Shown here: positions 9,373 to 17,816 of the stretch, in pieces
How the letters are laid out: each line of letters starts with the position of its first letter
Numbering within the stretch: the first letter of the stretch is position 1
Assembly (NCBI GenBank): GCA_032229625.1
Contig: JAVTVZ010000209.1
Location: forward strand, 1 to 28,602
DNA from: Kineosphaera sp032229625
GTDB lineage: Bacteria; Actinomycetota; Actinomycetes; Actinomycetales; Dermatophilaceae
Length of the DNA stretch: 28,602 bases
Direction of reading: 5' to 3'
Translations under genes and position numbers: made by a program
Notes under the pieces: generated by a model
What the model was told of the DNA's origin: nothing
What the model saw: only the letters and a program-made list of their open reading frames with translations
Database searches by the model: none

Positions 9373-10931
9373 CGCAGGAAGAGCGCGGAGTCGGCCGCGT
9401 AGGACAGCAGCGGCGCCGGGAAGACGCCGAGCAGCACGGTGACCGCCACGCTCAGCGCGATCGCCGCGCTCGTGGCCACGGACGGCGAGAGCACGGTCAC
9501 CGTGTCGTCGGTGCGCTCGGAGAAGAACATGAGCACGACGATCCGGAAGTACACGTAGGCCGTGATCGCGCTGCAGAGCACACCGATCACGGCGAGCACG
9601 GCACCGGGCAGGCCGGCGTTGCCGATGGCGGCCGAGAACACGGCGAACTTCGCCGTGAAACCGGACGTCAGCGGGATGCCCGCGAAGGCCATGAGCAGCA
9701 GCGCCATCGATCCGGCGACCAGCGGCGAGCGCCGCCCCAGTCCCGCCCACTGCCCCAGGTGCGTCGCCTCGGACCCGCCGGAGCGGACCAGCATGACCAG
9801 GCCGAAGGCGGCGATGGACGCGAAGCCGTAGGCCGCGAGGTAGAACGTCACCGACGACACGCCGGAGCGGTCGAACGCCATGAGTCCCACGATGATGAAG
9901 CCGGCGTGGGCGATCGAGGAGTAGGCCAGCAGCCGCTTGATGTCGTTCTGACGGACCGAGAGCACCGAGCCGACGATCATCGTCAGCGCTGCGACGACCC
10001 AGACGGACGCCTGCCAGTCCCACCGGTCGCCGGCGAAGGCGACGTAGACGACGCGCAGCATCGCCCCGAAGGCCGCGGCCTTGGTGCAGGCGGCCATGAA
10101 GCCGGTGACCGGTGTCGGCGCGCCCTGGTAGACGTCGGGGGTCCACGCCTGGAAGGGCACGGCACCGACCTTGAAGAGCAGGCCCACGAGCACCATCAGC
10201 ACACCCGGGACGAGCAGGCCCTCGCGCCCGGCGACGACGGTCAGGGACGAGGCGATCGCCCCGAGATTCAGCGATCCGGAGTAGCCGTAGAGCAGCGCGG
10301 CGCCGAAGAGGAAGAACGCCGAGGAGAACGACCCGAGCAGGAAGTACTTCAGCGCGGCCTCCTGGGACAGGAGCCGGCGCCGCCGTGCGAGGGCGGTCAG
10401 CACGTACAGGGGCATCGAGAGCACCTCGAGCGCGACGAACATCGTCAGCAGATCACCGCTGGCGGGGAAGAGCATCATCCCGCCGATGGAGAACAGCGTC
10501 AGGGGGAAGAACTCCGTCGTCGTGCCGAGCCGCTCGGCGACGGCCTCCTGGTCCGTGCCCGGGATCGAGGACCCCGAGGGGGTGAACGCGTCGGCGATGC
10601 GGCCGCGGAAGCGCTCGGCCATGATGACCAGCGATGCCGCCCCCATGAGCACGACGAGCGCCTGGATGATGATCGCCGGGCCGTCGATGACGACCGTGCC
10701 GGCGAGCGTCTGGCCGTGCATGTCCTCGCCGCGGGCGAGCAGCAGCACCAGGGCCGCGCCGAGCGCGACGAGGCTGATGGCGAAGTCGATCGCGTGCCGC
10801 GAGCGGCGCGGCGCGAAGGCTTCGACGAGCACGCACAGCATGGCTCCGACGAAGACGACCGTCATGGGCGCGATGGCCAGGTAGTTGATCTCCGGCGGCG
10901 TCAGTGCGGCGGCGACGGGCAGGGCGGGCAT
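9369..10931 (-). CDS. nuoN: NADH-quinone oxidoreductase subunit N
   Basis: Antiporter-like, proton-translocating membrane subunit of complex I, homologous to NuoL and NuoM. The 520-residue protein is hydrophobic throughout, with about 14 membrane segments. Recognisable stretches are LFKVGAVPFQAWTPDVYQGAPTPV and, further on, LAYSSIAHAGF, both signatures of NuoN. The ATG at 10931 overlaps the nuoM stop as TGATG, with GGGAG 9 bases upstream; a GTG one codon earlier is possible. The stop overlaps the start of the downstream prenyl synthase gene by four bases. A long extramembrane loop around residues 140-165 carries acidic and polar residues between membrane helices and is likely lineage-specific. 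Confidence 0.97.
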   Translation of the reverse strand: MPALPVAAALTPPEINYLAIAPMTVVFVGAMLCVLVEAFAPRRSRHAIDFAISLVALGAALVLLLARGEDMHGQTLAGTVVIDGPAIIIQALVVLMGAASLVIMAERFRGRIADAFTPSGSSIPGTDQEAVAERLGTTTEFFPLTLFSIGGMMLFPASGDLLTMFVALEVLSMPLYVLTALARRRRLLSQEAALKYFLLGSFSSAFFLFGAALLYGYSGSLNLGAIASSLTVVAGREGLLVPGVLMVLVGLLFKVGAVPFQAWTPDVYQGAPTPVTGFMAACTKAAAFGAMLRVVYVAFAGDRWDWQASVWVVAALTMIVGSVLSVRQNDIKRLLAYSSIAHAGFIIVGLMAFDRSGVSSVTFYLAAYGFASIAAFGLVMLVRSGGSEATHLGQWAGLGRRSPLVAGSMALLLMAFAGIPLTSGFTAKFAVFSAAIGNAGLPGAVLAVIGVLCSAITAYVYFRIVVLMFFSERTDDTVTVLSPSVATSAAIALSVAVTVLLGVFPAPLLSYAADSALFLR

Positions 10932-12637
10932 CACTTGGCGCTCCCGGTGACGGCGCCCACGGCCGGGGCGGGATCGGTGACGCCCACGTGCGTGAGCGTC
11001 TGGGTGACGGCCGGGTCGATGACGTCGAGCGCGACCTTGGGGAAGAAGCCGAGCAGCAGGAAGAGCACGATGAGCGGGGCCACGACCCAGCGCTCGCGCA
11101 GATCCAGGTCGGCGATCGGACGCGTCCGCGTCTGCGTCTGCGTCGCGATCCCACCGGCGGCCGAGGCGTCGGCCACCGGCTCGTGCACGAGCGCCGGCCG
11201 ACCCCCGCGGGTGCTGTCGGCGTGGAACGGCTGCCCGTCCGGGCCGACGAGCTTGGGCGCGCCTTCGACGACGACCACCTCACTGCCGGGCGGCGGCCCG
11301 GTGAAGATCCGCTGGTACATCAGCAGGATGTACAGCGCCGCGAGGATGATGCCGACCGAGGAGATCGCCGCCGCCACCGGGTAGCGCTGGAACGTGCCCA
11401 TCATCACGAGGAATTCCGAGACGAAGGAGCCCAGGCCGGGCAGCGCGAGACCGGACATGCCCGCGACGAGGAACGTGCCGGCGAGCACCGGGGTGACCCG
11501 CTGCCAGCCGCCGTAGTCCCGCACCAGCGGGCTGCCGCCGCGCTGGATGAGCATCCCCGCGATGAGGAAGAGCGCCGCGGTCGTGAAGCCGTGGTTGAGC
11601 ATGTAGAGGATCGACCCGGCCATCGACACGTTCGTCATCGCGAAGACACCGAGGACGATGAAGCCGAAGTGGCTGATCGAGGTCCACGCGATGAGGCGCA
11701 TGAGGTCCGGCTCACCGATGGCGCACATCGCGCCGTAGATGATCGAGACGAGCGCGAGCACGATGATCAGCGGCGTGGCCCACTGGCTGGCCTCGGGGAA
11801 GAGCTGCAGGCAGAAGCGGATCATGCCGTACGTGCCGACCTTGTCGAGCACACCCACGAGCAGGACCGCCGTCGCCGGCCGGGACTCCCCCGCCGCGTCG
11901 GGCAGCCACGTGTGCACCGGCCACATCGGCGCCTTGACGGCAAACGCGATGAAGAAGCCGGCGAAGAGCCAGTTCTGCACGCTGCCGGACATCTGCAGGC
12001 CCGTGAGGCTGTCCATGAGGAAGCCGGTGTTGCCGCGCGGCCCCTGGAAGTACAGGGCGATGACGGCGACGAGCATGATGAGCCCGCCGGCCAGGGAGAA
12101 GAGCAGGAACTTCATCGCGGCGGCATGACGGCGCACGCCGCCGTAGGAGCCGATGAGGAAGTAGACCGGGACGAGCATCGCCTCGAAGAAGACGTAGAAG
12201 AGGAAGACGTCGGTGGCCGCGAAGACCCCGATCATGAACGTCTCCAGCAGCAGCATCCACGCGAGGTAGGTGTTGCGGCGACGGCCGTCCTCGCTGTCGG
12301 GGATGTCGTTCCACGCCGCGAGGAGGCACACCGGCACGAGCAGCGTCGACATCACGATCATCGCCAGCGCCATGCCGTCGATGCCGACGGCGTAGCTGAC
12401 GCCGAACTGCGGGATCCAGTCGTGCCGCTCGGCGAACTGGAACTGCGCGGTGGAGCTCGTGTCGAACTGCACGGCCATCACCAGCGCGAGCGCCAGCGTG
12501 ACGAGAGAGACGGCCAGGGCCAGCGTGCGCCCCACCGCGGAGTTGCCGATGAGCACGAGGGCCACCGCGCCGAGGAGCGGGATCAGCCCCAGCGTCGTCA
12601 GCCACGGGAAGGCCGCCATCGAGGACATCTGGGACAT
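10931..12637 (-). CDS. nuoM: NADH-quinone oxidoreductase subunit M
   Basis: Antiporter-like proton-pumping subunit of complex I. The 568-residue protein has the expected multi-helix pattern. Glu152 (FEAMLVPVYF), Lys235 (FAVKAPMWP) and Lys266 (GVLDKVGTY) match the residues known to be essential in Escherichia coli NuoM. The ATG at 12637 overlaps the nuoL stop as TGATG, with GGGTGG 7 bases upstream. Oddity: a soluble insertion of about 65 residues (roughly 445-510), including a TQTQTRTR run encoded by a short gcgtct-type repeat, separates the last two membrane segments. Most NuoM proteins have a shorter loop there. It does not interrupt the conserved helices. Confidence 0.97.
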   Translation of the reverse strand: MSQMSSMAAFPWLTTLGLIPLLGAVALVLIGNSAVGRTLALAVSLVTLALALVMAVQFDTSSTAQFQFAERHDWIPQFGVSYAVGIDGMALAMIVMSTLLVPVCLLAAWNDIPDSEDGRRRNTYLAWMLLLETFMIGVFAATDVFLFYVFFEAMLVPVYFLIGSYGGVRRHAAAMKFLLFSLAGGLIMLVAVIALYFQGPRGNTGFLMDSLTGLQMSGSVQNWLFAGFFIAFAVKAPMWPVHTWLPDAAGESRPATAVLLVGVLDKVGTYGMIRFCLQLFPEASQWATPLIIVLALVSIIYGAMCAIGEPDLMRLIAWTSISHFGFIVLGVFAMTNVSMAGSILYMLNHGFTTAALFLIAGMLIQRGGSPLVRDYGGWQRVTPVLAGTFLVAGMSGLALPGLGSFVSEFLVMMGTFQRYPVAAAISSVGIILAALYILLMYQRIFTGPPPGSEVVVVEGAPKLVGPDGQPFHADSTRGGRPALVHEPVADASAAGGIATQTQTRTRPIADLDLRERWVVAPLIVLFLLLGFFPKVALDVIDPAVTQTLTHVGVTDPAPAVGAVTGSAK

Positions 12638-14586
12638 CACCGCACCACCCACAGGGCACCGAGGACGAGGACGACGCCGAGCAGCATCGTCAGGGCATAG
12701 GAGCGCACGAAGCCGTTCTGCACCTGGCGCAGCACTCCACCGAGCGCGCTGACGCCACGGGCCAGGCCGGTGGCCGACCCGTCGACGCCGTGGGAGTCGG
12801 TGTAGCGCAGTGTCGAGACGAGCGCCTGCCCCGGCAGGACGAGCCCGCCGTGGTTGACGTCGTCCTGGAAGAAGTCACGGGCCGCCACCGTGCGCAGCAG
12901 CGACTCCGCCGGCACGGGGGCGACGTCGGCGCGCCAGTAGCGCGCCCAGGCGATCGCGACACCGATGACCATGAGCACCAAGGTGCCCACCATGATCACC
13001 GGGATCGGCAGGACCGGCTCGTGGTGCTCCACGTGCCCGCCGGTCGCCGGGGCGAGCCAGTCGGTGAAGCCGCCGAAGTTGAGCAGGGCGCCCAGCGTCA
13101 CGGAGCCGATCGCGAGGATGACCATGGGGATCGTCATCGTCGCCGGTGACTCGTGGGGATGGTCGCCGGGCAGCCAGCGCTTCTTGCCGTGGAAGGTCAT
13201 GAAGAAGAGCCGCGACATGTAGAAGGCCGTCAGGCCCGCGACGAGCATCGTCGTCAATCCGAAGACCCAGGGTCGCCAGCCTTCGCCGACGAAGGCCGAC
13301 TCGATGATCTTGTCCTTGGACCAGAAGCCCGAGAAGAGCGGGAAGCCGATGATCGCCAGCCAGCCGCACAGGAAGGTCGCCCACGTGATCTTCATGGCAC
13401 CCGAGAGGTTGCCGAACGTGCGCATGTTGACGCGGTCGTTCATGCCGTGCATCACCGACCCGGCGCCGAGGAACATGCCGGCCTTGAAGAAGCCGTGGGT
13501 GAGCAGGTGGAAGATCGCGAACGCGTAGCCGATGGGGCCCAGGCCCGCGGCGAGCATCATGTAGCCGATCTGGCTCATCGTCGAGGCCGCGAGGGCCTTC
13601 TTGATGTCGTCCTTGGCGCAGCCGATGATCGCGCCCATCGTCAAGGTGATCGCGCCGACGACCGCGACGGCCAGCTGCGCGTTGGGCGCCAGGTTGTAGA
13701 TCGGGTGGCTGCGGACGACGAGGTAGACGCCCGCGGTGACCATCGTCGCCGCGTGGATGAGCGCCGACACCGGCGTCGGGCCGGCCATCGCGTCGCCCAG
13801 CCAGCTCTGCAGCGGGAACTGCGCCGACTTGCCGCACGCGGCGAGCAGGAGCAGCAGGCCGATGAGCGTCAGGGTGCCGGTCGAGGCCTGCCCCGCCCCC
13901 GCCGAGACCCCGGCGAAGGTCACCGAGCCGAAGGTCGCGAACATCGCCATGATCGCCAGGCCCAGGCCGTAGTCACCGACGCGGTTGGCGACGAACGCCT
14001 TGTTCGCGGCCGAGGCATACGGCGGGTTCCAGTTCCAGAAGCCGATGAGCAGGTAGGACGCCAGGCCGACGCCCTCCCACCCGACATACAGCATGAGGTA
14101 GTTGTCGGCCAGCACGAGCGTGAGCATCGCCGCGACGAACAGGTTGAGGTAGGCGAAGAACTTGCGGCGGTCCGGGTCGTGGCTCATGTAGCCCAGCGAG
14201 TACACGTGGATCAGCGACCCGACGAACGTGATGAGCAGCACGAAGCTGATCGACAGCTGGTCGATGAGCATCCCCGCGTCCAGCCGCAGGGGCGCGGTCG
14301 GGATCCACGAGTACAACGTCAGCTGTTGGGCCCGCTCGTCACCGGCGCGGCCGGCCATCTCGACGAAGATCGCGGCGCCGACGCCGAAGGACGCCCACGA
14401 CAGGCCCGTCGCCAGGCCGGGCCCGAAGGAGTTGGTGCGGCGCCCGCCGAAGAGCAGCAGTGCGGCGCCCACGAGGGGGAACGCGACGAGGAGCCAGCCC
14501 ATCGCGGCCATGCCCGAGGCAGGCGAAGCGAGGGCGGTCGCCTCCGAGGCGAGCAGCGTCGGGGCGATCGAGGTCAGGAGTTGCAC
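12637..14586 (-). CDS. nuoL: NADH-quinone oxidoreductase subunit L
   Basis: Distal proton-pumping subunit of complex I, whose C-terminal lateral helix runs along the membrane arm. The 649-residue protein has about 16 membrane segments. Glu171 (YVGWEGVGLASY) and Lys253 (CGKSAQFPLQSWL) correspond to the conserved proton-channel residues, and MAGPTPVSALIHAATM is the family signature. The start is a GTG at 14586, decided by a strong AAGGAG 8 bases upstream that falls in the 12-base gap after nuoK. The stop overlaps the nuoM start. Length is within the normal range for NuoL (about 610-650). Confidence 0.98.
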   Translation of the reverse strand: MQLLTSIAPTLLASEATALASPASGMAAMGWLLVAFPLVGAALLLFGGRRTNSFGPGLATGLSWASFGVGAAIFVEMAGRAGDERAQQLTLYSWIPTAPLRLDAGMLIDQLSISFVLLITFVGSLIHVYSLGYMSHDPDRRKFFAYLNLFVAAMLTLVLADNYLMLYVGWEGVGLASYLLIGFWNWNPPYASAANKAFVANRVGDYGLGLAIMAMFATFGSVTFAGVSAGAGQASTGTLTLIGLLLLLAACGKSAQFPLQSWLGDAMAGPTPVSALIHAATMVTAGVYLVVRSHPIYNLAPNAQLAVAVVGAITLTMGAIIGCAKDDIKKALAASTMSQIGYMMLAAGLGPIGYAFAIFHLLTHGFFKAGMFLGAGSVMHGMNDRVNMRTFGNLSGAMKITWATFLCGWLAIIGFPLFSGFWSKDKIIESAFVGEGWRPWVFGLTTMLVAGLTAFYMSRLFFMTFHGKKRWLPGDHPHESPATMTIPMVILAIGSVTLGALLNFGGFTDWLAPATGGHVEHHEPVLPIPVIMVGTLVLMVIGVAIAWARYWRADVAPVPAESLLRTVAARDFFQDDVNHGGLVLPGQALVSTLRYTDSHGVDGSATGLARGVSALGGVLRQVQNGFVRSYALTMLLGVVLVLGALWVVR

Positions 14587-14598
14587 GCGCCTGGCTCC

Positions 14599-14898
14599 TT
14601 ACAGCTTCAGGAGGTTGGCCGCGTCGACCGAGGCCGACCGACGGGCACGGAAGATCGCCATGATGATCGCCAGGCCGACGACGACCTCGGCGGCCGCGAC
14701 GACCATGACGAAGAGCGCGGCGGACTGCCCGTCGAGGTGACCGTTCATCCGGGAGAACGTCACGAAGAGCAGGCTGACCGCGTTGAGCATGAGCTCGATG
14801 CCCATGAAGACGATGATGGCGTTGCGCCGGATGACGACCACCGACGCGCCGATCGCGAAGAGGATCGTCGCGAGGTAGAGGTAGTTGGTCAGATTCAT
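14599..14898 (-). CDS. nuoK: NADH-quinone oxidoreductase subunit K
   Basis: Small membrane subunit of complex I with three transmembrane helices. The 99-residue protein has the two conserved buried glutamates Glu35 (GIELMLNA) and Glu71 (AAAEVVVGLA), equivalent to Escherichia coli Glu36 and Glu72, needed for proton transfer. The ATG overlaps the nuoJ stop by four bases (ATGA), with GAGGAGGG 9 bases upstream. The length is exactly that of the family. Additional in-frame sequence upstream of this ATG is out-of-frame nuoJ and not part of the protein. Confidence 0.98.
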   Translation of the reverse strand: MNLTNYLYLATILFAIGASVVVIRRNAIIVFMGIELMLNAVSLLFVTFSRMNGHLDGQSAALFVMVVAAAEVVVGLAIIMAIFRARRSASVDAANLLKL

Positions 14899-15716
14899 CG
14901 CTGCGAGCCCTCCTCGAGCGTCCGCGGCGACGTCTGTCCCGACTCGACCTGCGTGGTGTCCGCGTCGTCGGCCGCCTGGTTGACCCGCGCGTCCGAGGCC
15001 GCGTACTCGTCCGGCGTCCGCAGCTGGTGGCGGGCCGCGAGGACCCGCAGCATCGACAGCTCGCTCGGGGTGCCGTCGGGCAGGAGCGCCGGCGTGTCGA
15101 CAGCGTTGTGTCGCGCGTAGACGCCCGGGGCAGGCAGACCGGCGACGTAGCGGTTGTCCCGCACCCGCCGCTCGCTCCACTCGCGCTGGGTCGGCTTGGG
15201 CAGCAGCCGCTCCCGGTGGCCGAGCACCATCGCGGCCAGCGCCGCGGTGACCAGCAGCGCGGCGGTCATCTGGAAGATCCACAGGTAGCGCCCGTAGATG
15301 AGGTAGGCCAACCCGGTGATGTTGCCCTGCGCATTCATCTGCGACAGCGGCGGCGCCGGGTCGAAGGTCGCCTGCGAGATCGCGCTGATCAGCAGGAACG
15401 CCAGGGCCAGCCCCGCGACCAGCGAGGCCGCGCGGTGCAACTTGAGGGTGTCCACTAAGGACTCCGAGGAGTCGACGCCGATCATCATGACGACGAAGAG
15501 GAAGAGCATCATCACGGCGCCGGTGTAGACGAAGATCTGCACCAGCCCGAGGAATTCGGCCCCCTGGGCGATGTAGACGATGCCGAGCAGCACCATCGTC
15601 AGCGCCATCGACAGCGCCGCGTAGACCGCGCGCATGGAGAACACCAGCCCCAGGGCGCCGAGCACCATGAGCGGTGCCGTGACCCAGAAGAGGGCGGCCT
15701 CACCCGAACCGGTCAT
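14895..15716 (-). CDS. nuoJ: NADH-quinone oxidoreductase subunit J
   Basis: Membrane subunit of complex I with five transmembrane helices; its third helix (IFVYTGAVMMLFLFVV, about 61-76) contains the segment that changes conformation during turnover. The 273-residue protein is longer than the roughly 165-200 residues of Proteobacteria because of a charged C-terminal tail (about 168-273) rich in Arg, Asp and Ala, probably cytoplasmic. Extended NuoJ tails are common in Actinobacteria. The ATG overlaps the nuoI stop by four bases, and the stop overlaps nuoK by four, so translation is probably coupled through I, J and K. Confidence 0.97.
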   Translation of the reverse strand: MTGSGEAALFWVTAPLMVLGALGLVFSMRAVYAALSMALTMVLLGIVYIAQGAEFLGLVQIFVYTGAVMMLFLFVVMMIGVDSSESLVDTLKLHRAASLVAGLALAFLLISAISQATFDPAPPLSQMNAQGNITGLAYLIYGRYLWIFQMTAALLVTAALAAMVLGHRERLLPKPTQREWSERRVRDNRYVAGLPAPGVYARHNAVDTPALLPDGTPSELSMLRVLAARHQLRTPDEYAASDARVNQAADDADTTQVESGQTSPRTLEEGSQR

Positions 15717-16375
15717 CGCGCGACCTCACTCTCGACGTTCTGCGCGGCCTCGGCGTCGCGCTCGGCGACGAAGTCCCGCTGCTCCCGCGTGGCCTTGGTG
15801 ACCTTGCCCTGGTAGTAGTCGCGCTCCTCCAGCCCCTGCACCATCGGGTGCGGCGGGGCGACCATGCCCTCGGAGAGAGGCGCGATCAGCTGCCCCTTCT
15901 CGAAGATGAGGTCGGCGCGGCTGTGGTCGGCCAGCTCGTAGAAGTTCGTCATCGTCAGCGCCCGGGTCGGGCAGGCCTCGATGCACAGGCCGCAGAAGAT
16001 GCAGCGCAGGTAGTTGATCTGGTAGACGCGGCCGTAGCGCTCCCCCGGGGAGTAGCGCCCGGTGCCGCCCTGGTCCAGCGGCGTGTCGTCGTTGTCCGCG
16101 CCTTCGACGAGGATCGCGTCCGCGGGGCACGCCCAGGCGCACAGCTCGCAGCCGACGCACTTCTCCAGCCCGTCGGGGTGCCGGTTCAGCTGGTGGCGCC
16201 CGTGGTAGCGCGGCGCGGTCGGCCGCTTCTCCTCGGGGTACTCCTCGGTCTTGACCTTGCGGAACATCGTCGCGAACGAGACGCCGAATCCCGCGACCGG
16301 CGCGAGCAGTTCGGCGAAGAACCCGGGACGGTCGTCGCCGGAGCCCTCGTCCGGTGTCGATCGTGTCTCAGCCAC
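15713..16375 (-). CDS. nuoI: NADH-quinone oxidoreductase subunit I
   Basis: Peripheral-arm subunit carrying clusters N6a and N6b, which pass electrons to N2 in NuoB. The 220-residue protein has two 4Fe-4S ferredoxin motifs: Cys73, 76, 79 and 83 (CVGCELCAWACP) and Cys125, 128, 131 and 135 (CIFCGLCIEACP). The start is a GTG at 16375, decided by AAGGAGG six bases upstream. It overlaps the nuoH stop by eight bases. Longer in-frame reading upstream would give an Arg/Pro-rich stretch that is nuoH in another frame. The C-terminal segment after about residue 150 is conserved in actinobacterial NuoI. Confidence 0.98.
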   Translation of the reverse strand: MAETRSTPDEGSGDDRPGFFAELLAPVAGFGVSFATMFRKVKTEEYPEEKRPTAPRYHGRHQLNRHPDGLEKCVGCELCAWACPADAILVEGADNDDTPLDQGGTGRYSPGERYGRVYQINYLRCIFCGLCIEACPTRALTMTNFYELADHSRADLIFEKGQLIAPLSEGMVAPPHPMVQGLEERDYYQGKVTKATREQRDFVAERDAEAAQNVESEVAR

Positions 16376-17816
16376 GATCGGCCTCCTTGTCGTCCGTGCT
16401 GGTGTCGGTGCTGTCGTCGGCGCGGGTGTCCGTCGCCGTGCTGGTCGCCGTGCTCGTGGTCGGCGCGCCCGGCTGCGCCGCGCCGAGGGCGCCGGCCGAG
16501 GCGATGAGGCTCGGCTCGCGCAGCGTCTGCCCCGGCAGCGGCGGCACAGGGTAGCCACCGGCGAACGGATCGATCTCCGCGGGCACCGGGGGCCGGGCGA
16601 GCATCCGCTCGCGGCGGGCGTCCCACTGCCAGGCGATCGCCAGGGCGATGACCGCGACCACGACGACGACGATCATCGTCGCCATGAGGGTGTTGGCGCC
16701 GAGGTAGCCGATCTGCGCGGCGCGGATGAACGCGACGGCGATGACCCACACGAGCGTGGCGGGGATGAGGAACTTCCAGCCGAACCGCATGAACTGGTCG
16801 TACCGGGTGCGTGGCAGCGTCCCGCGCAGCCACACGAAGAACCACATGAAGAGCCACATCTTCGCGGTGAACCACAGCAGGCCCCACCAGCCGCTCTCGA
16901 ACATGCCGTCGGCGATGAGGTGGATGCCGAAGGGCGCGTGCCAGCCGCCGAGGAAGAGCGTGGTGGCCAGGCCGGCGACGGTGAACATGTTGACGTATTC
17001 GCCGAGGAAGAACATGGCGAACCACATGCCCGAATACTCGGTGTGATAGCCGCCGACGATCTCGCCCTCGCCCTCGGCGAGGTCGAAGGGCAGGCGGTTC
17101 GTCTCACCGACCATGCAGATGACGTAGACGACGAAGCTGAAGAACGCCGGGATGATGAACCACATGCCGCGCTGGGCGTCGACGATCGTCGAGGTCGACA
17201 TCGACCCGGCGTAGAGGAAGACCGCGAGCAGCGACAGACCCATCGCGATCTCGTAGGAGATGACCTGCGCGGTCGACCGCAACCCACCCAGCAGCGGGTA
17301 GGTCGAGCCGGAGGACCAGCCGGCGAGGACGAATCCGTAGGCGCCGACGCCTGCGGCGGCGAGCACGAGCAGCACCGCGACGGGCACGTCGGTCACCTGG
17401 AGCGGCGTCTCGTGGCCGAACATGCTCACGGTCCCGCCGAGCGGGATGATCGCGAAGCCGATGAAGGCGATAGAGCCGGCGATGATCGGCGCCAGGGTGT
17501 AGGTGAAGCGGTCGGCGTTCTTGGGGATGAACGTCTCTTTCCACATGAGCTTGAAGCCGTCGGCCAGCGTCTGGCCGATGCCCCAGGGCCCGAAGCGGTT
17601 GGGCCCGGGACGCTGCTGCATCCGGCCGATGACCCGCCGCTCGAACCAGATGACGATGACGACCTGGATCATGAGGTAGACGAACAGCAGCAACGCCTTG
17701 ATGAGCGAGAGCCACCACGGGGTGTCCGAGAAGTCCGCCACCGGACGCTCGACGGTGGCCAGGCCGGTGAGCGCGTCGGCGGGCACGAGTGCGGCCAGCG
17801 AGGTCACGACGTTCAT
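16368..17816 (-). CDS. nuoH: NADH-quinone oxidoreductase subunit H
   Basis: Membrane subunit that, with NuoB and NuoD, forms the quinone chamber and links the redox arm to the proton pumps. The 482-residue protein has about nine hydrophobic segments, the GPNRFGPWGIGQTLADG motif (71-87) and the acidic loop LPFDLAEGEGEIVGG (242-256). Homologs are mostly 320-450 residues. Here a hydrophilic tail runs from about 400 to 482 and ends in a Thr/Ser/Ala/Asp-rich stretch, probably disordered. The ATG overlaps the nuoG stop by four bases, with GGAAGG about 10 bases upstream. The stop lies inside the beginning of nuoI. Confidence 0.97.
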   Translation of the reverse strand: MNVVTSLAALVPADALTGLATVERPVADFSDTPWWLSLIKALLLFVYLMIQVVIVIWFERRVIGRMQQRPGPNRFGPWGIGQTLADGFKLMWKETFIPKNADRFTYTLAPIIAGSIAFIGFAIIPLGGTVSMFGHETPLQVTDVPVAVLLVLAAAGVGAYGFVLAGWSSGSTYPLLGGLRSTAQVISYEIAMGLSLLAVFLYAGSMSTSTIVDAQRGMWFIIPAFFSFVVYVICMVGETNRLPFDLAEGEGEIVGGYHTEYSGMWFAMFFLGEYVNMFTVAGLATTLFLGGWHAPFGIHLIADGMFESGWWGLLWFTAKMWLFMWFFVWLRGTLPRTRYDQFMRFGWKFLIPATLVWVIAVAFIRAAQIGYLGANTLMATMIVVVVVAVIALAIAWQWDARRERMLARPPVPAEIDPFAGGYPVPPLPGQTLREPSLIASAGALGAAQPGAPTTSTATSTATDTRADDSTDTSTDDKEADRG

